64,000 nucleotides of DNA, from contig CANGYR010000001.1 of NCBI GenBank assembly GCA_947458275.1, forward strand, positions 62,001 through 126,000, given 5' to 3'. Shown here one piece after another: positions 44,268-52,073 of this stretch (its first letter is position 1; the number at the start of each line of letters is the position of its first letter). This stretch comes from Chitinophagaceae bacterium (lineage in GTDB: Bacteria > Bacteroidota > Bacteroidia > Chitinophagales > Chitinophagaceae). The translations under genes were made by a program, and so were the position numbers. The notes below the pieces were generated by a model. It did not search any database and was not told where the DNA came from. It saw nothing but the letters and a program-made list of their open reading frames with translations.

Positions 44268-44329
44268 GGTTTTTCATAGGATATTTGGATATAAGACAGG
44301 GTTGGATTTCTATCCGACCCTCTTTTTTT
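44268..44329 (+). ncRNA. Predicted small RNA, copy 1
   Basis: Predicted transcript of about 62 nt from the copy 1 promoter to the T run at 44323-44329. The terminator stem pairs GGGTTGGAT (44299-44307) with ATCCGACCC (44312-44320) around a TTCT loop, including one G:T pair. The upstream half is single-stranded, with TTTTTCAT and two GGATA-type segments. Confidence 0.6.
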
Positions 44330-44353
44330 AATATCAATAAATCATATTCTGAT

Positions 44354-44397
44354 ATGATTCAAATCATTTTAAACAAAACAATCTGATTATACTTTTG
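44354..44397 (+). promoter_or_regulatory. Copy 2 promoter module: perfect FNR-type box plus perfect -7 element
   Basis: ATGAT-TCAA-ATCAT (44354-44367) is an exact palindrome. TACTTTTG (44390-44397) is a perfect TAnnTTTG. The box centre (44360.5) is 41.5 bases upstream of the predicted start at about 44402. Confidence 0.7.
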
Positions 44398-44401
44398 CAA
44401 A

Positions 44402-44463
44402 GGTTTTTCATAGGATATTGGATATAAAGACGGGGTTGGATTTCTATCCGACCCTCTTTTTTT
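44402..44463 (+). ncRNA. Predicted small RNA, copy 2
   Basis: About 62 nt, ending in a 9-bp terminator stem (44433-44441 with 44446-44454) and seven T residues. TTTTTCAT is at 44404-44411 and GGATA at 44413-44417 and 44420-44424. This copy has the best-conserved promoter of the three. Confidence 0.7.
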
Positions 44464-44488
44464 GATTATTCTTGAATCATATATCTGT

Positions 44489-44532
44489 CTGAATCTTATC
44501 ATTTAAAACTAAGCTATCTGATTATACTTTTA
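44489..44532 (+). promoter_or_regulatory. Copy 3 promoter module
   Basis: Box TGAA-TCTT-ATCA (44490-44501, one mismatch) and -7 element TACTTTTA (44525-44532, one mismatch). The box is again centred 41.5 bases before the predicted start near 44537. Confidence 0.6.
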
Positions 44533-44536
44533 CAAA

Positions 44537-44598
44537 GGTTTTTCATAGGATATTGGATATAAAGACGGGGTTGGATTTCTATCCGACCCCATTTTTTT
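44537..44598 (+). ncRNA. Predicted small RNA, copy 3 (also potential pfkB leader)
   Basis: About 62 nt. The terminator stem starts with GGGG (44567-44570) pairing with CCCC (44587-44590), so it is one pair longer than in the other copies, and T residues run from 44592 to 44598. The pfkB ATG is only 14 bases downstream, so readthrough would express pfkB and the hairpin could act as an attenuator. Confidence 0.65.
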
Positions 44599-44611
44599 GT
44601 ACCTTAGTCAT

Positions 44612-45532
44612 ATGTCTAAAATACTCACCATTACCCTTAATCCTGCAATTGATAAAAGTTCAAGCATTGAATCTTTGGTGCATGAAAAGAAGTTGAAATG
44701 TTCCTCACCTAAATTTGAACCGGGTGGTGGCGGAATCAATGTATCCAGGGCTATTAAAAAATTGGGAGGCGAATCGAAAGCCCTCTATCTGGCAGGAGGA
44801 TATACCGGAAAGTTTTTTTCGGATATGCTGAACAAGGAAGGCATCGATGCTACACTTGTGGAAATAAAAAATCATACCAGAGAGAATCTCATCATATATG
44901 ACCGATCAAGCGGCTTACAATACCGCTTCGGAATGCCCGGCCCATTTGTATATGAGGCAGAATGGCAAAAGCTGCTTTCCGAAATTGAATCGGTAAGCAA
45001 TGTTGAATATATAGTAGCCAGTGGCAGTATTTCCGAAGGAATACCTGAAGATATTTTTGCCCGCATTGCACATATTGCCAAAAGAAAAAAAATTAAATGT
45101 ATCGCAGATACTTCCGGAAATGCCCTGGCAATGGCAGTAAAGGAAAGCCTGTTTCTTATAAAACCCAATATTGGGGAATTGAGTTCCCTGGCCGAACAGG
45201 AAATCACTGTTGAAAATATTGCTTCCGTCGCCGATAATTTATCTATCAAAAACAACTGCGAAAATATTGTTGTTTCTATGGGGCCTGAAGGTGCATATCT
45301 AATTGGAAAAAATGAAAAGAAAAAATTTACTCCTCCTTCTGTTGAAAGAAAAAGTACCGTTGGTGCAGGCGACAGTATGGTTGCCGGAATTGTATTGAGT
45401 CTTTCTTTAGGGAAAAGCATTGCCGATGCAGTAAAATACGGCGTAGCATGCGGAACTGCTGCAACGATGAACCCGGGTACAGAATTATGCCATCTCGAAG
45501 ATGTAGAATCTCTCTACACTAAAATCAGCTGA
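44612..45532 (+). CDS. PfkB-family hexose/phosphofructokinase
   Basis: 306 residues from the ATG at 44612; an in-frame TTG at 44597 lies in the terminator T run and is rejected. Signatures: ITLNPAIDKS, EPGGGGINVSRAIKKLGG and the ATP/catalytic motif VGAGDSMVAGIVLSL with the catalytic Asp. It is closest to 6-phosphofructokinase-2/1-phosphofructokinase types, which would feed glycolysis under low oxygen. PfkB is a DosR-regulon member in mycobacteria. It sits directly after the tandem RNA array and lacks an obvious promoter of its own. Confidence 0.88.
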   Translation: MSKILTITLNPAIDKSSSIESLVHEKKLKCSSPKFEPGGGGINVSRAIKKLGGESKALYLAGGYTGKFFSDMLNKEGIDATLVEIKNHTRENLIIYDRSSGLQYRFGMPGPFVYEAEWQKLLSEIESVSNVEYIVASGSISEGIPEDIFARIAHIAKRKKIKCIADTSGNALAMAVKESLFLIKPNIGELSSLAEQEITVENIASVADNLSIKNNCENIVVSMGPEGAYLIGKNEKKKFTPPSVERKSTVGAGDSMVAGIVLSLSLGKSIADAVKYGVACGTAATMNPGTELCHLEDVESLYTKIS

Positions 45533-45544
45533 TTACTTCTTTTC

Positions 45545-45609
45545 TGATTTGCATCACTTGCTAAAAATGATTTAGTCATTTTTATAAAATCCGTGTACCT
45601 ATATCTTAG
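45545..45609 (+). promoter_or_regulatory. FNR/CRP-type box and promoter of the YtxH operon
   Basis: TGAT-TTGC-ATCA (45545-45556) is an exact box. A near-consensus -7 element TATCTTAG (45602-45609) puts it at about -63. A second inverted repeat AAATGA-N5-TCATTT (45565-45581) lies near -41, but its arms are one base too close for the standard spacing. Confidence 0.5.
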
Positions 45610-45638
45610 TGTAAATTAAAATCATTAAAAATATTTAC

Positions 45639-45887
45639 ATGGAAAAGAACACCAAAAACACATTAATTGCTTTGGGAACCGGCATTGCCGTAGGCAGTTT
45701 GCTGGGCATATTATTTGCTCCCAATAAAGGAAGTGATACCAGAAAAAAAATCACAGACGCAAAAGAAAAACTCAGCGACAGATGGAAAGAGCAGGTAGAA
45801 AAAAGCAGAGAAAATTTACTTTCCTTAAAGGAAGGACTGAAAGAAAGATTAGATGCCGTTACTGAAAAAGTGGATGAATATCTTTAG
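45639..45887 (+). CDS. YtxH-domain small membrane protein
   Basis: 82 residues. A glycine-rich membrane helix (LIALGTGIAVGSLLGILFAP) is followed by NKGSDTRKKITDAKEKL and an amphipathic charged tail, the YtxH/gas-vesicle-like pattern. With the next two genes it resembles the enterobacterial yqjD-yqjE-yqjK order, where YqjD tethers ribosomes to the membrane in stationary phase. It is the first gene of a plus-strand operon running to 47900. Confidence 0.82.
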   Translation: MEKNTKNTLIALGTGIAVGSLLGILFAPNKGSDTRKKITDAKEKLSDRWKEQVEKSRENLLSLKEGLKERLDAVTEKVDEYL

Positions 45888-45907
45888 TAAGCTACAATAA
45901 AGATTCT

Positions 45908-46270
45908 ATGTTAAATGCCTTCGAAAAAATTGAAGAAATATCTGTACATATCAAAAAGTATGTGGATAATCGCATAGAATACACAAAGCTGAATATTGCA
46001 GAAAAATCATCAATAGTTTTAAGCATTTTATTATCTGGACTATTATTAATTATTCTGTTTCTTTTGTTCATTATTTTTTCAGGAATATCACTTGCATTCT
46101 ACCTGAGTGAAGTGACTGGTAAGATTTACTGGGGCTTTTTGATAGTCGGCGCAATGTATCTGGCCATTGGATTGATTGTGTGGCTATTCAAAAAGCCCTT
46201 ACTTCAACTTCCGATTATGAACAGCATTTTGAATCAAATTTTCAATAAGCAGGACCATGAGGCGCATTAA
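45908..46270 (+). CDS. Holin superfamily III/DUF1469 membrane protein (YqjE-like)
   Basis: 120 residues. An amphipathic N-terminal helix (IKKYVDNRIEYTKLNIAEKSS) precedes two membrane helices (IVLSILLSGLLLIILFLLFIIFSG and IYWGFLIVGAMYLAIGLIVWLF). The layout matches the phage-holin-III-like family, which is not phage-derived here. It overlaps the next gene by 14 bases. Confidence 0.8.
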   Translation: MLNAFEKIEEISVHIKKYVDNRIEYTKLNIAEKSSIVLSILLSGLLLIILFLLFIIFSGISLAFYLSEVTGKIYWGFLIVGAMYLAIGLIVWLFKKPLLQLPIMNSILNQIFNKQDHEAH

Positions 46271-46541
46271 CTCTCTTGAACAATTAAGAATACAAAAAGA
46301 GAGATTGAATGGCGAAAAAACCGCCTTGATGCTGACCATTAAAAATGAATGGGAGGGAATCAAAAAAGGCAATAAGCCAATAAATATGGCAGGCCAGTTT
46401 ATTTCAGGAATTATTACACAAAGCATATTCCAAAATGCCGGACAGGCCTATATGGCCGAAAAAGCTACTAATGTTGCCATTGATTTCATAAAAAAATCTT
46501 TCATCAATATCAGAAAATGGATGAGCAAAAAAAAGAAATGA
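46257..46541 (+). CDS. Hypothetical small protein, YqjK-like position
   Basis: 94 residues, basic, with no signal peptide and one weak hydrophobic stretch (MAGQFISGIITQSIFQNAGQAYM). The position after YtxH and holin-III genes corresponds to yqjK. The sequence itself is not recognisable. The 14-base overlap with the upstream gene indicates coupled translation. Confidence 0.7.
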   Translation: MRRINSLEQLRIQKERLNGEKTALMLTIKNEWEGIKKGNKPINMAGQFISGIITQSIFQNAGQAYMAEKATNVAIDFIKKSFINIRKWMSKKKK

Positions 46542-46574
46542 GTTCAGCGATTAATTAACAGAAAAAAATAAAGC

Positions 46575-46796
46575 ATGAGCATAGTAAAAGTATTAGAAGT
46601 AATGGCGAATTCCACAAAAAGTTGGGAGGATGCCGCACAAACAGCCGTGACACATGCATCAAAAACATTGCACAACATTCGCTCTGTCTGGGTTCAGGAT
46701 CAAAGTGCTGTTGTGGTTGATAAAAAAATCACCGAATACAGAATAACCGTAAAAATGAGTTTTGAAATAGATCTGACTGAAAAATCTAAAAAATAA
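46575..46796 (+). CDS. Dodecin family flavin-binding protein
   Basis: 73 residues, the typical dodecin size. The pattern VKVLEVMANSTKSWEDAAQTAVTHASKTLHNIRSVWVQDQS fits the one-helix, three-strand fold, with the Trp and Gln near residues 41-44 that stack flavin in known dodecins. It stores and protects flavins in 12-mers. Its neighbours are general stress genes. Confidence 0.9.
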   Translation: MSIVKVLEVMANSTKSWEDAAQTAVTHASKTLHNIRSVWVQDQSAVVVDKKITEYRITVKMSFEIDLTEKSKK

Positions 46797-46800
46797 TTTT

Positions 46801-47259
46801 ATGTCTCTTGATTTTGAAAAATATGCTATCAAAGGCAATGAAATAGTTAACCGATTATCAGATGAATTGGATTTGCCAAGAGACAGTGCAGCAAGAATAC
46901 TCAGATCTGTATTGCATGCATTAAGAAACCGAATTACTATCGAGGAATCGTTTCAGCTGATAGCACAATTGCCTATGGCATTAAAAGGAGTATATGTAGA
47001 TGGGTGGCAGCCCGGAAAAGCATTTAAACGGATACATTATCTGGAAGATTTTATTGAAGAAGTAAAAAAAGAAGATGGCAGAACAGCCAATTATGATTTC
47101 GACAATGCCGAAAACTCAAAACATGCCATCAGAAATACATTTAAGACACTGAGTTATTATTTAAGTGAAGGCGAAATGGATGATATTTTATCAGTACTTC
47201 CAAAAGAATTGAAAGAATTTGTTGAATATTCCATCAGAGACAACAGAACAGTTTTATAG
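46801..47259 (+). CDS. DUF2267-domain protein
   Basis: 152 residues, helical, with two repeats of about 65 residues: NEIVNRLSDELDLPRDSAARILRSVLHALRNRITIEESFQLIAQLP and the shorter second half around SYYLSEGEMDDILSVLPKELKEF. The domain has no known biochemical function but is often near stress genes. It lies 4 bases after the dodecin gene. Confidence 0.85.
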   Translation: MSLDFEKYAIKGNEIVNRLSDELDLPRDSAARILRSVLHALRNRITIEESFQLIAQLPMALKGVYVDGWQPGKAFKRIHYLEDFIEEVKKEDGRTANYDFDNAENSKHAIRNTFKTLSYYLSEGEMDDILSVLPKELKEFVEYSIRDNRTVL

Positions 47260-47273
47260 TACAATCATTATCT

Positions 47274-47900
47274 ATGAAAATATTTTCGATTGCTCTTTTA
47301 ATCATAGTGATATTTTTTACTGACTGCAGCTCCTCTATTATAACCAGCTCCTGGAAATCAGACAAGATCACTGCTTCTGAATTTAAAAAAATAATGGTAT
47401 TGGCCATTGACGGTTCGCAAAATCACGAACTCCGAGCCGCTATGGAAAATCATCTGGCCGATGATCTCAGGGAAAGAGGATATACTGTTATATCTGCAAT
47501 GAAAGAATACGGCCCAAAATATTTTGAAGGCATGAAAGAAGAAGGGGCGTTGTTGAAATTAAAAAACAGCGGGATTGATGCCGTAATTACCGTAGTAATG
47601 CTCAATAAAGAAAGAGAGCAACGATATGTACCCGGCAATATTTATTATTCACCTTACTTTATTCATCACGGAAGTTTCTGGGGTTATTATTCTACCATTT
47701 ACAGCAGGATTTACGACCCGGGTTATTATACAGAACAAACGAATTATTTCTGGGAAAGCAATTTATATGATATGTCCAAAAACGCTCTGTTATATTCTGT
47801 ACAGACCAAATCATTTGACCCCTCCTCCTCAGAAAGTCTAGGACATGAATATGGAAAATTAATTATTAAAGATATGTTTGAAAAAGGCCTGATAAAATAG
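47274..47900 (+). CDS. Putative lipoprotein, DUF4136-like
   Basis: 208 residues. A lipoprotein signal (IFFTDC, Cys17-18 region) precedes SSSIITSSWKSDKITASEFKKIMVLAID, then YTVISAMKEYGP and a tyrosine-rich central part. This resembles DUF4136-type lipoproteins, with moderate certainty. It is the last gene of the YtxH operon. Its end is 5 bases from the convergent msr gene. Confidence 0.7.
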   Translation: MKIFSIALLIIVIFFTDCSSSIITSSWKSDKITASEFKKIMVLAIDGSQNHELRAAMENHLADDLRERGYTVISAMKEYGPKYFEGMKEEGALLKLKNSGIDAVITVVMLNKEREQRYVPGNIYYSPYFIHHGSFWGYYSTIYSRIYDPGYYTEQTNYFWESNLYDMSKNALLYSVQTKSFDPSSSESLGHEYGKLIIKDMFEKGLIK

Positions 47901-47905
47901 AGCGC

Positions 47906-48955
47906 TTACTCTTTCTTTTTAATCCTGTTTTTAAACAACTTCTCAAATTTTTCAATTTTAGGCTGAATAACCATTTTGCAGTACGGCTGTGTTTTATTCA
48001 GTGCATAGTAATCCTGATGATAATCTTCCGCCTCATAAAAGGTATTGAGTGGCGATAGTTGAGTCACAACAGGCTTTTCATAAACCTGCTCTTTGTTTAG
48101 CTGATCAATAATTTCTCTTGCAAGATTATATTGCTGTTGATTTCGATAAAATATCACAGAACGATACTGTTCGCCCACGTCCATGCCCTGCATATTCAAC
48201 GTAGTGGGATCATGTACGGTAAAAAACACTTTAAATATTTCATCTAATGAAGTCTTTTTTGAATCAAAGATGATTTGTATAACTTCAGCATGTCCCGTAT
48301 TTTCATAAGAAACCTGTTTATAAGTTGGATTCGGAATTTTTCCTCCGGAATAACCCGACTCCACAGAAATCACCCCATCTAATTTTTCATAAACCGCCTC
48401 TACACACCAGAAACAGCCCCCTCCCAAAACAATCGTATCTGTTGTTAGGCGGCTATTGCTCAGCTCAGATGATTTTTCAAACGACAAAGATGCCGAATTA
48501 ACACAATAGCGTTTACCCGTACTTGTTGGTCCATCACCAAAAACATGACCCAAATGCCCTCCGCACTTTGCGCACATGATTTCAATACGCAGCATTCCGA
48601 GAGAATAATCTTTTTCCGTAATAATTTTGCCTCCGGCAATTTCCCTGTCAAAACTTGGCCAGCCACAATGGGAGTCGAATTTCATTTCATCGGTAAACAA
48701 CTCATTTCCGCAACCGGCACATTTGTAAATGCCTTTTTCTTTATTGTACAATAACTTTCCTGTGTAAGGTCTTTCAGTATCTTTCTTTCTTAAAACTGCA
48801 TATTGCTCTTTGCTCAGCATTTCTTTCCATTCAGCATCTGATTTAGAAACAGAAAATGAGGGCTCCACTTGCGTTGATTTATTGGTTTTTTGTGCACAGG
48901 CATTCAAAATAAATACTACAGAAAAAGAGAATAATGATATAATAAAATGTTTCAT
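47906..48955 (-). CDS. Methionine sulfoxide reductase MsrB-MsrA fusion lipoprotein
   Basis: 349 residues. A lipobox LNAC at residues 17-20 anchors it to a membrane. The MsrB domain comes first (zinc Cys pairs at 79/82 and 128/131, catalytic Cys151 in RYCVNSAS). The MsrA domain follows (GCFWC, catalytic Cys181, GYSGG). It repairs both R and S methionine sulfoxides in proteins of the cell envelope. The MsrB-first order is the less common fusion arrangement. It has its own promoter region, divergent from ureA. Confidence 0.95.
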   Translation of the reverse strand: MKHFIISLFSFSVVFILNACAQKTNKSTQVEPSFSVSKSDAEWKEMLSKEQYAVLRKKDTERPYTGKLLYNKEKGIYKCAGCGNELFTDEMKFDSHCGWPSFDREIAGGKIITEKDYSLGMLRIEIMCAKCGGHLGHVFGDGPTSTGKRYCVNSASLSFEKSSELSNSRLTTDTIVLGGGCFWCVEAVYEKLDGVISVESGYSGGKIPNPTYKQVSYENTGHAEVIQIIFDSKKTSLDEIFKVFFTVHDPTTLNMQGMDVGEQYRSVIFYRNQQQYNLAREIIDQLNKEQVYEKPVVTQLSPLNTFYEAEDYHQDYYALNKTQPYCKMVIQPKIEKFEKLFKNRIKKKE

Positions 48956-49166
48956 CCGGTAAGTTTAGTTTAATTTAAACAATAAGCTTTATTTAAACAC
49001 TTCTGATGCCTTATTTGTTGCTATTGGACAAATTAATTCTCAGGGAATAAATAGTTTTAAATAAATTGTCTAAATTAGTAGCGCTTGCTCCTGAATTCAT
49101 TACAAAGGCCGGATACATACTAAAGCCAGTTTACCATCTTATTATTGAATTTTTAAAGATATTAAT

Positions 49167-49469
49167 ATGCATTTAACGCCCAGAGAACAGGAAAAATTAA
49201 TGCTTTTTTTGGCAGGGGAACTGGCGGAAAAAAGAAGAAAAAGCGGATTGAAATTGAATTATCCGGAAGCCATCGCCCTCATCAGCTCGCATCTTCAGGA
49301 AGCTGCCCGTGCCGGGAAGTCTGTTGCCGAACTCATGCAATATGGAGCCACCATCCTCACAAGAGAAGATGTGATAGAAGGAGTACCGGAAATGATTCAC
49401 GACATTCAAATTGAAGCTACTTTTCCCGACGGCACAAAATTGGTCACTGTTCACCATCCCATCAGATAA
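49167..49469 (+). CDS. ureA: Urease subunit gamma
   Basis: 100 residues, the standard length, with [22 protein letters not shown] at the start and [22 protein letters not shown]. It is the first gene of the urease operon. The 211 bases upstream hold no clear -7 element; A/T-rich palindromes (GTTTAATTTAAAC at 48968) are present. Confidence 0.97.
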   Translation: MHLTPREQEKLMLFLAGELAEKRRKSGLKLNYPEAIALISSHLQEAARAGKSVAELMQYGATILTREDVIEGVPEMIHDIQIEATFPDGTKLVTVHHPIR

Positions 49470-49479
49470 AAAATAAATT

Positions 49480-49851
49480 ATGATACCCGGAGAATACATT
49501 TTGAAATCGGAAGACATTCATGCCAACAAAGGAAGAGCAACGGTTAAAATAACCTTAGTCAATACCGGCGATCGGCCTGTTCAAATCGGCTCTCATTATC
49601 ATTTCTTTGAAGTCAACAAAGAGTTGAGTTTCGACAGAAGCGCTGCTTTTGGCATGAGACTGAACATCGCAGCCGGCACTGCTGTTCGATTTGAGCCCGG
49701 AGAAAGAAAACATGTGGAGCTCGTTGAATTTGGCGGCAATAAAATAATCTATGGCTTCAATGATTTAACCAATGGCAATATCAGCGAAGAAAATAAAAAA
49801 GCTGCTATCGAAAAAGCAATTTCAAAAAATTTCAAAAACGAGACATTATGA
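49480..49851 (+). CDS. ureB: Urease subunit beta
   Basis: 123 residues beginning [16 protein letters not shown] and containing [31 protein letters not shown] and VELVEFGG, all conserved. It overlaps ureC by 4 bases (ATGA), coupling their translation. The C-terminal tail is about 20 residues longer than minimal UreB. Confidence 0.97.
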   Translation: MIPGEYILKSEDIHANKGRATVKITLVNTGDRPVQIGSHYHFFEVNKELSFDRSAAFGMRLNIAAGTAVRFEPGERKHVELVEFGGNKIIYGFNDLTNGNISEENKKAAIEKAISKNFKNETL

Positions 49852-51569
49852 GTTTGTCTATCAACAGAATAAAGTATGCCAACATGTATGGTCCTACGGT
49901 TGGCGATAAGGTGAGACTGGGTGATACAGAATTATTCATTGAAATTGAAAAAGACTATACCGTTTATGGCGAGGAAGCAAAATTTGGAGGAGGCAAAACC
50001 ATTCGTGATGGAATGGCGCAATCGGCAAGAGCCACAAGAGATGAAGGCGTTCTCGACTTTGTCATCACCAGTGTAATGATTATCGACCATTGGGGAATTG
50101 TGAAAGGAGATATAGGCATCAAAGACGGAAGAATTGTAGGCATCGGAAAGGCAGGCAATCCCGATACAATGGATGGCATAACGCCCAATATGATTATTGG
50201 CGCATCAACAGAAGTGCATGGCGGCGCAGGGCTGATAGCTACTGCTGGCGGCGTGGACACACACATACATTTTATTTGTCCCCAACAAATTGACCATGCA
50301 TTGTATAGCGGTATCACCACCATGATTGGCGGAGGAACCGGTCCGGCAGATGGCACCAATGCCACTACAGTAACACCAGGCGCCTGGAATTTGCAGAAAA
50401 TGCTGGAGGCCGCCGATGCGTTTCCGATGAATCTCGGCTTTTATGGCAAAGGTAACTGCGCTGCCTTAGTTCCACTGGAAGAGCAAATCGAAGCCGGTGC
50501 ATTGGGATTAAAAATTCATGAAGACTGGGGAAGTACTCCTGCCGTAATAGATGCTTCATTGAAAATTGCAGACAAACATGATGTGCAAATAGCTATTCAT
50601 ACCGATACACTCAACGAAGCCGGGTTTCTTGAAAATACCATCAAAGCCATCGACGGCAGAGTGATTCATACTTTCCATACCGAAGGTGCCGGCGGAGGAC
50701 ATGCGCCCGATATCATCAAAGCGGCCATGTATAATAATGTATTGCCATCTTCCACCAATCCAACAAGACCTTATACCGTCAATACCATAGATGAACATCT
50801 GGATATGCTGATGGTTTGTCATCATCTGGACAAAAACGTTCCGGAAGATGTATCATTTGCCGACTCAAGAATAAGACCTGAAACCATTGCAGCTGAAGAT
50901 ATTTTACATGATATGGGCGTGTTTAGCATGATGAGCAGCGACTCACAGGCAATGGGCCGCGTGGGAGAAGTAATTACAAGAACCTGGCAGACCGCTCACA
51001 AGATGAAAGTTCAAAGAGGAGCATTGCCGGAAGATAAAGACAATGACAACGATAATTTCAGAGCTAAAAGGTATGTGGCTAAATATACCATCAATCCTGC
51101 AATCTCTCATGGAATGAGCGAACATATAGGTTCACTGGAAAGCGGAAAGCTGGCAGACATAGTTCTGTGGAAACCGGCAATGTTTGGCGCAAAACCAGAA
51201 ATGATCATAAAAGGAGGAATGATAATCGGTGCAAAAATGGGAGACCCTAACGCTTCCATACCAACACCTCAACCAGTTATATACAGACATATGTTTGGCG
51301 CTTACGGCAAAGCATTGCACGGCACATCCATCAGTTTTGTATCAAAAATATCTTTGGAGAAAAACATTGTACAACAATATAATTTGCAGAAACAAATTAT
51401 CCCGGTAAAAAACTGCAGAAATATTTCAAAGAAAAATATGATTCATAATGATAAGACTCCGCTGATTGAAGTAAATCCTGAAAATTATGAAGTCAAAGTA
51501 GATGGAGCGCACATTACATGCGAACCTTTATCCGTAGTCCCATTAGCTCAACGATATTTTTTATTCTAA
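49848..51569 (+). CDS. ureC: Urease subunit alpha (catalytic)
   Basis: 573 residues. The nickel ligands are visible: HIHFICPQQ (two His), the carbamylated Lys in GLKIHEDWG, and later His residues around TDTLNEAGF and [12 protein letters not shown]. The flap Cys/His are in [13 protein letters not shown]. It hydrolyses urea to ammonia and carbamate. The sequence looks fully active. Confidence 0.98.
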   Translation: MSLSINRIKYANMYGPTVGDKVRLGDTELFIEIEKDYTVYGEEAKFGGGKTIRDGMAQSARATRDEGVLDFVITSVMIIDHWGIVKGDIGIKDGRIVGIGKAGNPDTMDGITPNMIIGASTEVHGGAGLIATAGGVDTHIHFICPQQIDHALYSGITTMIGGGTGPADGTNATTVTPGAWNLQKMLEAADAFPMNLGFYGKGNCAALVPLEEQIEAGALGLKIHEDWGSTPAVIDASLKIADKHDVQIAIHTDTLNEAGFLENTIKAIDGRVIHTFHTEGAGGGHAPDIIKAAMYNNVLPSSTNPTRPYTVNTIDEHLDMLMVCHHLDKNVPEDVSFADSRIRPETIAAEDILHDMGVFSMMSSDSQAMGRVGEVITRTWQTAHKMKVQRGALPEDKDNDNDNFRAKRYVAKYTINPAISHGMSEHIGSLESGKLADIVLWKPAMFGAKPEMIIKGGMIIGAKMGDPNASIPTPQPVIYRHMFGAYGKALHGTSISFVSKISLEKNIVQQYNLQKQIIPVKNCRNISKKNMIHNDKTPLIEVNPENYEVKVDGAHITCEPLSVVPLAQRYFLF

Positions 51570-52073
51570 ATGCTCATTCAACAAAAAAAAGGCAATATTG
51601 AATCGATTGATATCTGTAATCGTAACATCGATTATCTGATGCTTGATTGGCATGATTGTCATAAAAGAATTTTTAGAAAAAAAACTGTCGGAGGTGTTGA
51701 AATACTTTTCAAATCACTCAACGAAGATCCTAATCTTACTGAAGGAGATATATTATTTGAAAATGATCAATCAATTATTGTCATATCGATAAATAAAGTC
51801 GAAGCGATTGTAATTACTCCAAAATCATCCTTCGAATTGGCTTCACTATGTTATGAAATAGGGAACAAACATCTGCCATTATTTTATGAAAATGATTCTG
51901 TGCTGGTTCCTTTCGAGATGCCACTGTTCAGGCAGTTAAGTGCTCAGGGATATGCCGTAATTAAAGAAGAAAGAAAATTGTTGCAACAGCTGAAAACAAG
52001 TGTTCAAGGGCATTCACATAAAGAAAGCACCAGTCTTTTCTCTAAAATTCTAAAAATGACCACCGATGAGTAG
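51570..52073 (+). CDS. ureE: Urease accessory protein UreE (nickel chaperone)
   Basis: 167 residues. The N-terminal peptide-binding-like domain (DYLMLDWHDCHKRIFRKKT) and C-terminal domain (YEIGNKHLPLFYEND) fit UreE. The metal-binding His is in GNKHLP, and the C-terminus is only weakly His-rich (HSHKES). It begins directly after the ureC stop and overlaps ureF by 8 bases. Confidence 0.9.
   Translation: MLIQQKKGNIESIDICNRNIDYLMLDWHDCHKRIFRKKTVGGVEILFKSLNEDPNLTEGDILFENDQSIIVISINKVEAIVITPKSSFELASLCYEIGNKHLPLFYENDSVLVPFEMPLFRQLSAQGYAVIKEERKLLQQLKTSVQGHSHKESTSLFSKILKMTTDE

Larger units (their letters stand above)
44220..44599 (+). repeat. Three tandem ~134-bp promoter-RNA-terminator units
   Basis: The period is 134 and 135 bases, measured between the three -7 elements (44256, 44390, 44525). 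Conserved blocks are the box, GATTATACTTTT, AGGTTTTTCATAGGATAT, GGATATAA and the GGGTTGGATTTCTATCCGACCC-type hairpin. Spacers between box and -7 are variable. Copies 2 and 3 are almost identical downstream of the -7 element; copy 1 has diverged most. The 408-base gap from 44204 to 44611 is filled by this array and holds no gene. Confidence 0.85.

Noticed and set aside
44220-44599. Tandem array as a CRISPR locus
   Set aside because: Only three long units with a 134-135 bp period, internal promoters and terminators and no cas genes; not repeat-spacer structure.
44872-45420. 182-residue frame antisense to pfkB
   Set aside because: Shadow of a strongly conserved kinase gene; no domain and no promoter.
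45565-45581. AAATGA-N5-TCATTT as another FNR-type box
   Set aside because: Placed near -41 but the arms are one base closer than in the other boxes, so a dimer of the same type would not fit.
45908-46270. Holin-like gene as evidence of a prophage
   Set aside because: It belongs to the holin-III-like/YqjE family found in chromosomal stress operons; no other phage genes are present.
48956-49166. Promoter for ureA or the msr gene
   Set aside because: No TAnnTTTG match on either strand at a sensible distance; only A/T-rich palindromes are visible, so no site is called.
49964-50365. 133-residue frame antisense to ureC
   Set aside because: Composition (Pro/Ile/Met-rich) mirrors the opposite strand of a conserved enzyme gene.
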